From positions 1-64,000 of the forward strand of contig JAFAAN010000174.1 in NCBI GenBank assembly GCA_023426545.1: a stretch of 64,000 nucleotides of DNA. Direction: 5' to 3'. Under the pieces are notes generated by a model. It made no database searches and was not told the origin of the DNA. It worked only from the letters and a program-made list of their open reading frames with translations. Position numbers and translations under genes: made by a program. The DNA comes from Pseudomonadota bacterium. Its GTDB lineage: Bacteria > Myxococcota > Myxococcia > Myxococcales > Myxococcaceae. Positions 26,781 through 34,449 of the stretch are shown piece by piece. Position 1 is the stretch's first letter; the number at the start of each line of letters is the position of its first letter.

Positions 26781-28501
26781 ACACCCCGAACCGCCGACGT
26801 ATCGCCCCCTGGCTCACCCTCGTCGGGCTCGCCGCGCTCGCCGCCGTTGCCTGGAAGCCCCTGGCGGGCTGGTTCTTCGGCCCGGCGCCCCACACCGGGA
26901 ACGCGCCCGCCACGCACGACGCCCACGCGGAGCCCCTGCCCGCGCCCGCGCTGGAGTACACGCGCGCGGCCTTCGAGTCCTACGAGGCCGCGCGGGCCCT
27001 GCTCGCCCGGGACACCGTGGACGAGCTCCCCGCCAGGGCCGCGGAGCTGAAGCACGCGCTCCAGCAGGCAGCGCAGGCCGCGCCCGGGGACGCCTCGCCG
27101 CTGACGGCCTGGCTTCGCCGGGGCGAAGAGGCCACGGACCGGCTGGCCACGGCGAAGGACGCCGAGGCGGCCCGCCAGCACTTCGCGCAGCTGAGCGAGG
27201 TGCTCATCGCCCTGGCGTCCGCCGACCCACGGCTCCAGGACGGCTGGCACATCTTCGAGTGCCCCATGGTGGACGGCGTGAACCAGTGGCTCCAGCGCGA
27301 GCCGAAGCTGGAGAACCCGTACATGGGCCGGCGCATGCTCGCGTGTGGCACGACCAGCCAGTGGCGCGCCCCCCCCGTCGCCGGAGCCTCTGGCGCCGGT
27401 GACATCGCGCACTACACCTGCCCCATGCACCCGTCCGTGAAGCAGCACGGGCCGGGGCAGTGCCCCCTCTGCGGCATGGACCTCACCCCCGTCAGCCGCG
27501 CCGAGCTGGAGAGCGGCGTCATCCTGGTGGACGACGCGCGGCGGCTGCGCATCGGCGTGAAGACGGCCGCGGTGGAGGCCGCGCCCATGGACCTGTCCCT
27601 GCGCGCGCTCGGCCGCGTCACCTTCGACGAGAAGGCGCAGGTGGACGTCACCCTCAAGCTGGACGGCTACATCCAGGAGCTGCGCGTCAACGCCACGGGG
27701 GAGCCGGTGAAGAAGGGCGACGTCCTCTTCACCCTCTACAGCCCGGAGCTGTACGCCGCGCAGCAGGAGTACCTGCTGGCGCGCCAGAGCCAGAGCGCGG
27801 CAAACGCGTCGCTCGCCGGCGCGGCGCGCAAGCGGCTGGAGTTGTGGGGGCTGTCCCCGGCGCAAATCGAGCGCGTCGCCCAGCGGGGCCAGCCGGTGGA
27901 GAACATGCCCTTCCTGGCGCCCGCCAGCGGCTACGTGCTGGAGAAGAACGTGGTGGAGGGCGCGGCGGTGAAGGCCGGCGAGCGCCTGTTCCGCATCGCC
28001 CCGCTGGAGAAGGTCTGGGTGGAGGCGGACGTCTACGAGCAGGACCTGGCGCGCGTGACGCCCGGCCTGCCGGTGGAGGTCACCCTGCCCTACCTGCCCG
28101 GGAAGACCTACGCGGGCCGCGTCGGCTACGTGTACCCGTCCCTCAAGGGGGCTACGCGCACCGGGCGCATCCGCATCGAGCTGCCCAACCCCGGGTTGGA
28201 GCTGAAGCCGGACATGTACGCGGACGTCCGCTTCGTCCTGCACGGCGGCCCGCGCCTCCAGGTGCCCGACTCGGCCGTCATCTACACCGGCCCGCGCCGG
28301 CTGGTGTTCGTGGACCTGGGCGAGGGCCGGCTGCGGCCCCAGGAGGTGAAGCTCGGCCTCAAGGGCAAGGACACCTACGAGGTGCTGGAGGGCCTGTCAC
28401 CCGGGGACGTGGTGGTGACCAGCGGCAACTTCCTCATCGCCGCGGAGAGCCGCCTCCGCTCGGCCACGGACTCCTTCGGAGGCAGCCATGCAGCCCACTG
28501 A
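26777..28501 (+). CDS. Periplasmic adaptor of heavy-metal efflux pump (CusB-like)
   Basis: 574 residues. An N-terminal membrane anchor (LTLVGLAALAAVAWKPL) is followed by a DUF3347-like helical domain (about 55-195), then a heavy-metal-binding module YTCPMHPSVKQHGPGQCPLC near residue 212. After that comes the membrane-fusion adaptor: biotinyl-lipoyl/hairpin region (DGYIQELRVNATGEPVKKGD), beta-barrel and membrane-proximal domain. The CPMHP...CPLCGM module is the same type found in the CopA protein at 34450, pointing to a monovalent copper/silver or related cation. The adaptor links the inner-membrane pump to the outer-membrane channel and may pass metal to it. It overlaps both neighbours by 4 and 14 bases. 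Confidence 0.9.
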   Translation: MNTPNRRRIAPWLTLVGLAALAAVAWKPLAGWFFGPAPHTGNAPATHDAHAEPLPAPALEYTRAAFESYEAARALLARDTVDELPARAAELKHALQQAAQAAPGDASPLTAWLRRGEEATDRLATAKDAEAARQHFAQLSEVLIALASADPRLQDGWHIFECPMVDGVNQWLQREPKLENPYMGRRMLACGTTSQWRAPPVAGASGAGDIAHYTCPMHPSVKQHGPGQCPLCGMDLTPVSRAELESGVILVDDARRLRIGVKTAAVEAAPMDLSLRALGRVTFDEKAQVDVTLKLDGYIQELRVNATGEPVKKGDVLFTLYSPELYAAQQEYLLARQSQSAANASLAGAARKRLELWGLSPAQIERVAQRGQPVENMPFLAPASGYVLEKNVVEGAAVKAGERLFRIAPLEKVWVEADVYEQDLARVTPGLPVEVTLPYLPGKTYAGRVGYVYPSLKGATRTGRIRIELPNPGLELKPDMYADVRFVLHGGPRLQVPDSAVIYTGPRRLVFVDLGEGRLRPQEVKLGLKGKDTYEVLEGLSPGDVVVTSGNFLIAAESRLRSATDSFGGSHAAH

Positions 28502-31500
28502 GAACGGCGGACAAGGTCCCATCAGCCGCCTCATCGGCGCCTGCGCCCGCAACCCCTTCCTCACCCTGCTGCTGGTGGGGGCCATGGCCACGTGGGCCAT
28601 CCACACGATTCGCGGCACGAAGCTGGACGCCATCCCCGACCTGTCTGACACGCAGGTCATCCTCTTCACCGAGTGGATGGGGCGGGGACCGGACCTGGTC
28701 GAGAACCAGATTACCTACCCCCTCTCCTCGTCCCTGCTCTCGGCGCCGAAGGTGAAGGCGGTGCGCGGCGAGTCGATGTTCGGCATGTCCTTCATCTACG
28801 TCATCTTCGAGGATGGCACGGACATGTACTGGGCGCGCAGCCGCGTGCTCGAATACATCGAGACAGCCCGGGGCCAGCTTCCCTCGGGCGTCACGCCCAC
28901 GCTGGGGCCGGACGCCACCGGCGTGGGCTGGGTGTTCCAGTACGCGCTCGTGGACGAGAGCGGGAAGCACTCGCTCGCGGACCTGCGCAGCCTCCAGGAC
29001 TGGAACGTGCGCTACGCGCTGTCCAGCGTGCCCGGCGTGGCGGAGGTCGCCACCGTGGGCGGCATCGTGAAGCAGTACCAGGTGCAGGTGGACCCGAACC
29101 AGCTGCGCGCCTACGGCGTGACGCTGGGCGAGGTGTCGCGCGCCGTCCGCGAGTCCAACGAGGACGTGGGCGGCCGGGTGATGGAGATCGCCGGCCACGA
29201 GCACGTCATCCGCGGGCGCGGCTACATCCGCTCCACGCAGGACATCGAGAACATCCCCCTGAAGGTGAGCGAGAACGGCACGCCCGTGCTGGTGCGCAAC
29301 GTGGCCAGGGTGAGCCTGGGGCCGGACATCCGCCGGGGCGTGGCGGAGCTGGACGGCAAGGGCGAGGTGGCCGGCGGCATCGTCGTCATGCGCTACGGGG
29401 AGAACGCGCTCTCCGTCATCGACGCGGTGAAGGAGCGCCTGGCGGACGTGCGCGCGGGCCTCCCGGAGGGAGTGGAGCTGGTGGTCACCTATGACCGCTC
29501 CGGGCTCATCGAGGAGTCCATCGACACGCTCACCCGAGCGCTGGTGGAGGAGATGCTGGTGGTCAGCCTCATCATCTTCCTCTTCTTGATGCACGCGCGC
29601 AGCGCGCTGGTCACCATCCTCACCCTGCCCGTGGCGGTGCTGCTCGCCTTCATCCCCATGTACTACCAGGGGCTCACCGCCAACATCATGAGCCTGGGCG
29701 GCATCATCGTCGCCATTGGCGCCATGGTGGATGCGTCCATCATCATCGTGGAGAACATCCACAAGAAGCTGGAGACCTGGGAGTCGGAGGGGCGCCCGGG
29801 CGAGCGGCGCGAGGTCATCATCTCCGCGATGCAGGAGGTGGGCCCCTCCATCTTCGGCACGCTGCTGGTGCTCACCGTCGCCTTCCTCCCCGTCTTCACG
29901 CTGGAGGCCACGGAGGGGCGCCTCTTCAAGCCGCTGGCCTACACGAAGACGTACTCCATGGGCTTCGCCGCGGTGCTCGCGGTGACGCTCACCCCCGCGC
30001 TGGCGGTGCTCCTCATCCGCGGGCGAATCCGCCGGGAGGACGAGAACCCGCTCAACCGCTGGCTGGTCGCGCTCTACACGCCGGTGGTGCGCTTCGTCGT
30101 GCGCCACGCCAAGGTGGTGGTGGCGCTGTCGGTGGTGGCCATGGCGCTGACGGTGCCGGCCTTCCTGCGCCTGGGCCACGAGTTCATGCCGCCGCTCAAC
30201 GAGGGCGCCATCCTCTACATGCCCACCTCGCCGCCGGGCATGTCCATCACCGAGGCCACGCGCATCCTCCAGTCCATGGACGCGCAGCTCAAGCGCATCC
30301 CAGAGGTGGTCAGCGTCTTCGGCAAGGCGGGCCGCGCGGAGACGGCCACGGACCCCGCGCCCCTCTCCATGTTCGAGACGACGGTGGTGCTCAAGCCGAA
30401 GTCCGAGTGGCGCAAGGGCCTCACGTGGGAGGCCCTGCTGGCGGAGATGGACGACACGCTCCAGTACCCGGGCATGCCCAACATCTTCTGGATGCCCATC
30501 CAGACGCGCACGGAGATGCTGGCCACCGGCATCCGCAGCCCGCTGGGCATCCAGGTGTTCGGAGATGACCTGGACACGCTGGAGCAGACGGCGGTGGACA
30601 TCGAGAAGGCGGTGGCCCTGGTGCCCGGCACGCGCAGCGCGTTCGCGGACCGCTCCACCGGAGGCTTCTACGTGGACATCGAGGTGAAGCGGGAGGAGGC
30701 CGCGCGCCTGGGCCTGGGCGTGAAGGACGTCAACGAGGTGGTGATGGGCGCCATCGGCGGAGAGAACATCTCCCAGACGGTGGAGGGCCGCGAGCGCTAC
30801 CCCATCAACGTGCGCTACGCACGCGAGTACCGCGACAGCCCCGAACTGCTGAAGGAGGTGCTGGTACCCACGCCGGGTGGCGCGCAGGTGCCGCTGGCGC
30901 AGGTGGCGGACGTCCGCTTCGTGCAGGGACCGCCCATGATTCGCAGCGAGGGCGGCAAGCTCGTCACCTACGTCTTCGTGGACACGGACCGGCCCGTCGC
31001 GGACTACGTGAAGGACGCGAAGGCGGTGGTGGCGCGCGAGGTGAAGACGCCCACCGGCGTGCGCGTGGAGTGGAGCGGCCAGTTCAAGTACTTCGAGCGC
31101 GCCACCGAGAAGCTCCAGGTGGTGATTCCCGTCACCCTGTTGCTGGTGTGTCTGCTGCTGTACTTCAGCACGAAGTCCGTGGTGGAGACGGGCATCGTCC
31201 TGCTGGCGGTGCCCTTCAGCCTGATTGGCGCGGTGTGGCTGCTCTACCTGCTCGGCTACAACATGAGCATCGCCGTGTGGGTGGGGCTCATCGCCCTGGC
31301 CGGGCTCGACGCGGAGACAGGCGTGGTGATGCTGCTCTACCTCACCCTGGCCCACAAAAAGGCGGACCAGGAGGGACGGCTGCGCTCCATGGCGGACCTC
31401 ACGGAGACCATCGTCGACGGCGCGGCGCGGCGCATCCGCCCCAAGCTGATGACGGTGATGACCGACATGATTGGTCTGCTCCCCGTCTTGTGGAGCACCG

Positions 31501-31688
31501 GCACGGGCGCGGACGTGATGAAGCGCATCGCCGCGCCGCTGGTGGGCGGACTTGTCACGTCCTTTTTACTCGAGCTGACCGTGTATCCGGCCATCTTCGC
31601 CCTCTGGAAGCGGCGCCATCTGCCCCAGGAGCAGCCCGAGGAAGGCGCGGGTGGCGGCCCACTCCCCGCCAGCTCTCAAGTCGCCTGA
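28488..31688 (+). CDS. Heavy-metal efflux RND transporter (CusA/CzcA family)
   Basis: 1066 residues, the usual length. The HME-RND signature GTKLDAIPDLSDTQVI (residues 43-58) is present, with twelve predicted membrane helices, two large periplasmic loops, and the proton-relay helix GGIIVAIGAMVDASIIIVEN containing the key Asp/Glu residues. EMLATGIRSPLGIQVFG resembles the CusA region (DMLSTGI) that carries a metal-ligand Met, so Cu+/Ag+ export is more likely than Zn/Co/Ni, but this cannot be settled by eye. It pumps metal from periplasm or cytoplasm to the outside with proton influx. Start ATG 28488 lies within the end of the cusB-like gene. Confidence 0.9.
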   Translation: MQPTENGGQGPISRLIGACARNPFLTLLLVGAMATWAIHTIRGTKLDAIPDLSDTQVILFTEWMGRGPDLVENQITYPLSSSLLSAPKVKAVRGESMFGMSFIYVIFEDGTDMYWARSRVLEYIETARGQLPSGVTPTLGPDATGVGWVFQYALVDESGKHSLADLRSLQDWNVRYALSSVPGVAEVATVGGIVKQYQVQVDPNQLRAYGVTLGEVSRAVRESNEDVGGRVMEIAGHEHVIRGRGYIRSTQDIENIPLKVSENGTPVLVRNVARVSLGPDIRRGVAELDGKGEVAGGIVVMRYGENALSVIDAVKERLADVRAGLPEGVELVVTYDRSGLIEESIDTLTRALVEEMLVVSLIIFLFLMHARSALVTILTLPVAVLLAFIPMYYQGLTANIMSLGGIIVAIGAMVDASIIIVENIHKKLETWESEGRPGERREVIISAMQEVGPSIFGTLLVLTVAFLPVFTLEATEGRLFKPLAYTKTYSMGFAAVLAVTLTPALAVLLIRGRIRREDENPLNRWLVALYTPVVRFVVRHAKVVVALSVVAMALTVPAFLRLGHEFMPPLNEGAILYMPTSPPGMSITEATRILQSMDAQLKRIPEVVSVFGKAGRAETATDPAPLSMFETTVVLKPKSEWRKGLTWEALLAEMDDTLQYPGMPNIFWMPIQTRTEMLATGIRSPLGIQVFGDDLDTLEQTAVDIEKAVALVPGTRSAFADRSTGGFYVDIEVKREEAARLGLGVKDVNEVVMGAIGGENISQTVEGRERYPINVRYAREYRDSPELLKEVLVPTPGGAQVPLAQVADVRFVQGPPMIRSEGGKLVTYVFVDTDRPVADYVKDAKAVVAREVKTPTGVRVEWSGQFKYFERATEKLQVVIPVTLLLVCLLLYFSTKSVVETGIVLLAVPFSLIGAVWLLYLLGYNMSIAVWVGLIALAGLDAETGVVMLLYLTLAHKKADQEGRLRSMADLTETIVDGAARRIRPKLMTVMTDMIGLLPVLWSTGTGADVMKRIAAPLVGGLVTSFLLELTVYPAIFALWKRRHLPQEQPEEGAGGGPLPASSQVA

Positions 31689-31728
31689 AACTTTGCAATA
31701 CCGCTGCACCCAGGGAGTCAGGTTCGTG

Positions 31729-31754
31729 CCCCGGGAGTTACGCAACTCCCGGGG
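31729..31754. terminator. Perfect 11-bp hairpin after the efflux operon
   Basis: CCCCGGGAGTT (31729-31739) and AACTCCCGGGG (31744-31754) with a 4-base loop ACGC, 41 bases after the cusA-like stop. The stem is very stable, but ATTCAG rather than a T-tract follows. It is the likely 3' end of the cus-like mRNA, and it sits 59 bases before the amidase start. Confidence 0.6.
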
Positions 31755-31812
31755 ATTCAGATCCGATAATCCGGCCAGCATCACGCTGCTTCCAACCACC
31801 TCGGGTCCCCTC

Positions 31813-32652
31813 ATGAGCCTCCGACTGCCCTCGTTCAGCCCCCTGTTCCGCTCCACCCAGGTGCAGGCGCCCCGCGCCGCCGCTGCCGCCACGGTCTCCG
31901 CTCCCCCCGCGGGCCTGCGCAAGGGCGACTCGGGTCCGAAGGTGAAGCAGCTCCAGGACGCGCTCGTGAAGGTGGGCTACATGACGCAGGCGCAGGTGAA
32001 GACCGGCCCTGGCACCTTCGGTCCGCAGACGGAAGGAGCGGTGAAGAAGTTCCAGACGGACAACAAGCTGCCCGCCACGGGCTACTACGGCGACCTCACG
32101 CACGCGGCGCTGAAGAAGGCCCTGGGCAGCAGCGGCCCGTCCTCGCCCACGACGCCGGGCGGCAAGTTCACCAAGCCCGCGGTCATCAGCGCGCCGTCGC
32201 CGAACCAGAACTCGCGCGGCGGGACGAAGATCGACACCATCGTCATGCACCACACCGCGTCCAACAACGGCTCGGCCGACCTGTCGTGGATGCGCAACCC
32301 GCAGAGCAAGGTGTCCGCGCACTACATGGTGGACCGCGACGGTAAAATCTACCAGCTCGTCGGTGACGACAAGCGCGCCTGGCACGCGGGCAAGGGCGAG
32401 CTGCACGGCGTGCCCACCGACATCAACAGCCGCTCCATCGGCATCGAAATCGTCAACGACGGCAGCGGCAAGACGCCGTTCACGGACGCGCAGTACAAGG
32501 CGCTCACCCAGCTCACGGGCTACCTGAAGCAGCAGTACAACGTCCCCACGAAGAACATCGTGGGCCACGCGGACGTCGCGGTGCCCAAGGGCCGCAAGAA
32601 CGACCCGGCGCCCAACTTCGACTGGAACCGCCTGCGCAAGGGCATCTCCTGA
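31813..32652 (+). CDS. N-acetylmuramoyl-L-alanine amidase with peptidoglycan-binding domain
   Basis: 279 residues. Residues about 37-105 form a PG_binding_1 domain (LRKGDSGPKVKQLQDALVK, TFGPQTEGAVKKFQTDNKL). A Pro/Ser linker is followed by an Amidase_2 (AmpD/T7-lysozyme-like) domain with zinc ligands His in VMHHTAS and GHADVA and the C-terminal Asp of KNDPAPNFDW. It cleaves the bond between muramic acid and L-Ala in peptidoglycan. There is no Sec signal or lipobox, so export would need another route, or the protein acts after lysis. The start is set at ATG 31813, the first Met after the upstream hairpin; only a weak ribosome binding site precedes it. It has a tail-to-tail arrangement with the Rieske gene. 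Confidence 0.88.
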   Translation: MSLRLPSFSPLFRSTQVQAPRAAAAATVSAPPAGLRKGDSGPKVKQLQDALVKVGYMTQAQVKTGPGTFGPQTEGAVKKFQTDNKLPATGYYGDLTHAALKKALGSSGPSSPTTPGGKFTKPAVISAPSPNQNSRGGTKIDTIVMHHTASNNGSADLSWMRNPQSKVSAHYMVDRDGKIYQLVGDDKRAWHAGKGELHGVPTDINSRSIGIEIVNDGSGKTPFTDAQYKALTQLTGYLKQQYNVPTKNIVGHADVAVPKGRKNDPAPNFDWNRLRKGIS

Positions 32653-32717
32653 CCCAAGGCCTCTCCGGCGGGCGAGGAGCGTCGCGGACACGGGCGCTCC
32701 ATCCGCCGAGGGCCTGC

Positions 32718-33809
32718 TCAGGTCCGCATCTTCAGCCGCGTCTCATGGACGGCGTCGCCCACCGCGCCGGGCTTCTCGCGCTCGGCGGCGCGGAGCAGGC
32801 GGAGGATGCCGGGGCCGAGCACGTCGATCTCCGTGGAGGCATACGCCTCCGTTCCGAAGCGGCGGATGGTCTCCGCCTGCTGCCGGAGGATGCGCGCGTC
32901 CTGCCCGAAGATGTGCAGCGCCACCGGCATGATGAGCGGAAGCGCCGCGCGCACCAGCCAGCGGGGCACGGGCAGACGGAACGTCACCACCGCATACACC
33001 AGCGTGTCCCAGTCGGACACCGGCGTCATCGCCGAGGTCACCATGATGTGGCTCGCGTCGCCGATGCGGTACTCCACCTGCGCGATGGACGGCATCAGGA
33101 AGCGGTCGAAGTGCTCCACCACCCCGCCCCCCGGCGCCAGCAGCCGGCCCACGAGGCCGCTGGGACGCGGCTCGCCGATGTACTCGGCCTCCACCTTGTC
33201 CGCGCTGCGACGCACCACCACCTCGATTTCGTTCCGCTTCTCCTCCGTGCGGAACAGCCCCCCGTGGAGGTACGCGGTGTGGGGCACGTCCAGCGTGTTC
33301 TCCAGCGTCGCGTGAAGCGAGCCGGGCGCGCGCAGGGTGCGGCGCACGGTGGTGTACTCCCGCGCCTCCAGCAGCGGAAAGCGGTAGGGCTCCGTCACGG
33401 GCTCGACGCCGGGCGTGGAGTACACCCAGACGAAGCCGTCCTGCTCCCGCGTGGCGTGCGCCGTGGCGCAGCGGGCGCGCGCCCCGGGCTCGCCGAGGAA
33501 GCCGGGAATGGCGCGGCACTGCCCCGCGGTATCGAAGCGCCAGCCGTGATAGCCGCACTGGAGCTGGCCTTCCTTCACCCGGCCCAGCGACAGCGGCACG
33601 TTGCGGTGTGGGCAACGGTCCACCAGCGCCGCGGGCTTGCCCCCCTCCCCCCGGAAGAGCACCAGGGGCGAGCCCTGGAGCATCCGGGCCAGGGGCTTGT
33701 CGCCCAGCTCGCTCGACGCGCAGAGGATGAACCAGGCGTTGGGCAGGTGGACGACGGAGACATGTCCGGCGGACGCACCCGGGGTGCGCCCCTCCTCGCG
33801 AGAGCTCAT
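32718..33809 (-). CDS. Rieske non-heme iron oxygenase
   Basis: 363 residues. The Rieske [2Fe-2S] ligands are Cys66/His68 (CPHRN) and Cys85/His88 (CGYHGW). The mononuclear iron site reads Asn171, Asp174, His177, His182 (NTLDVPHTAYLH), all intact. The arrangement and length fit the alpha subunit of Rieske ring- or C-H-hydroxylating oxygenases, with the pheophorbide/vanillate O-demethylase group as nearest type. The substrate is unknown. No ferredoxin or reductase gene is nearby, so electrons must come from shared partners. A hydrophobic stretch (LVRAALPLIMPVALHIF, about 285-300) may attach it to the membrane. Start ATG 33809. Confidence 0.88.
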   Translation of the reverse strand: MSSREEGRTPGASAGHVSVVHLPNAWFILCASSELGDKPLARMLQGSPLVLFRGEGGKPAALVDRCPHRNVPLSLGRVKEGQLQCGYHGWRFDTAGQCRAIPGFLGEPGARARCATAHATREQDGFVWVYSTPGVEPVTEPYRFPLLEAREYTTVRRTLRAPGSLHATLENTLDVPHTAYLHGGLFRTEEKRNEIEVVVRRSADKVEAEYIGEPRPSGLVGRLLAPGGGVVEHFDRFLMPSIAQVEYRIGDASHIMVTSAMTPVSDWDTLVYAVVTFRLPVPRWLVRAALPLIMPVALHIFGQDARILRQQAETIRRFGTEAYASTEIDVLGPGILRLLRAAEREKPGAVGDAVHETRLKMRT

Positions 33810-33894
33810 GAGCGCACTCTAATCGGGCCCGACGGCGAGTGAAGGGCTCCGCCGTGGCCACGCCCCCGCCCGTCTGGGCTCCCGGATGGGCGCC

Positions 33895-34308
33895 TCACGC
33901 CGGCAGGTCGGCGGCGCGCTGGGCTGCCTCCGGGTTGGGCACCTGGCGCATGACGCCCCCGCCCATCTTCCAGCACGAGTCCGAGCACCGCGTGCACAGG
34001 TCCGCGCAGGCCTTCATCATCGCGTCGTCCCCCATCCGCGCGCAGGACTCCGCGCAGCGCCCGCAGACTTCCGAGCAGGCGAAGCAGGTGTGGGGGTGCA
34101 GCTCCGAGCCCCGCAGCATGAAGTTCGCGCTCGTCTGACAGACTTCCGCGCAGTCCATTAGCAAGCGCAGGTGCTTCGCCTCCGCGAACCTGCCGCCCTT
34201 CCCCAGGCAGTACGCCAGCGCCTCCACGCAGAGGCGATGACAGGCCAGGCAGTCCTCGATGCACTGGCGCATGTCGGCATCAGGCTTCATCACGTCGGCC
34301 GAGGCCAT
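33895..34308 (-). CDS. Four-helix-bundle copper storage protein (Csp-like)
   Basis: 137 residues with 16 Cys at 16, 20, 23, 27, 34, 53, 57, 75, 78, 82, 85, 89, 101, 105, 108 and 112, lying mostly in CxxxC and CxxC heptad-like spacing along four helices. This is the pattern of the Csp/DUF326 family, whose Cys-lined bundle stores many Cu(I) ions. No Tat or Sec signal is present, so it resembles the cytosolic Csp3 type. The start is ATG 34308 because AAAGGTGGA precedes it; an in-frame start 39 bases upstream lacks such a site. It lies 141 bases downstream of the copper ATPase gene on the same strand, suggesting shared metal-responsive expression. Confidence 0.88.
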   Translation of the reverse strand: MASADVMKPDADMRQCIEDCLACHRLCVEALAYCLGKGGRFAEAKHLRLLMDCAEVCQTSANFMLRGSELHPHTCFACSEVCGRCAESCARMGDDAMMKACADLCTRCSDSCWKMGGGVMRQVPNPEAAQRAADLPA

Positions 34309-34449
34309 GGGCTCCACCTTTCCGGCTTGAATGGGTTTGAGTCCCAAGGTTGGGCATCCCCCGCTCCCAATCCCATGGGCCCTGGAGGGCCGCCTGCCGC
34401 CTGCCAGGGAAGGAGGCCCATGGCTGGCGGCCTCGTGCGCAGCCCGGCC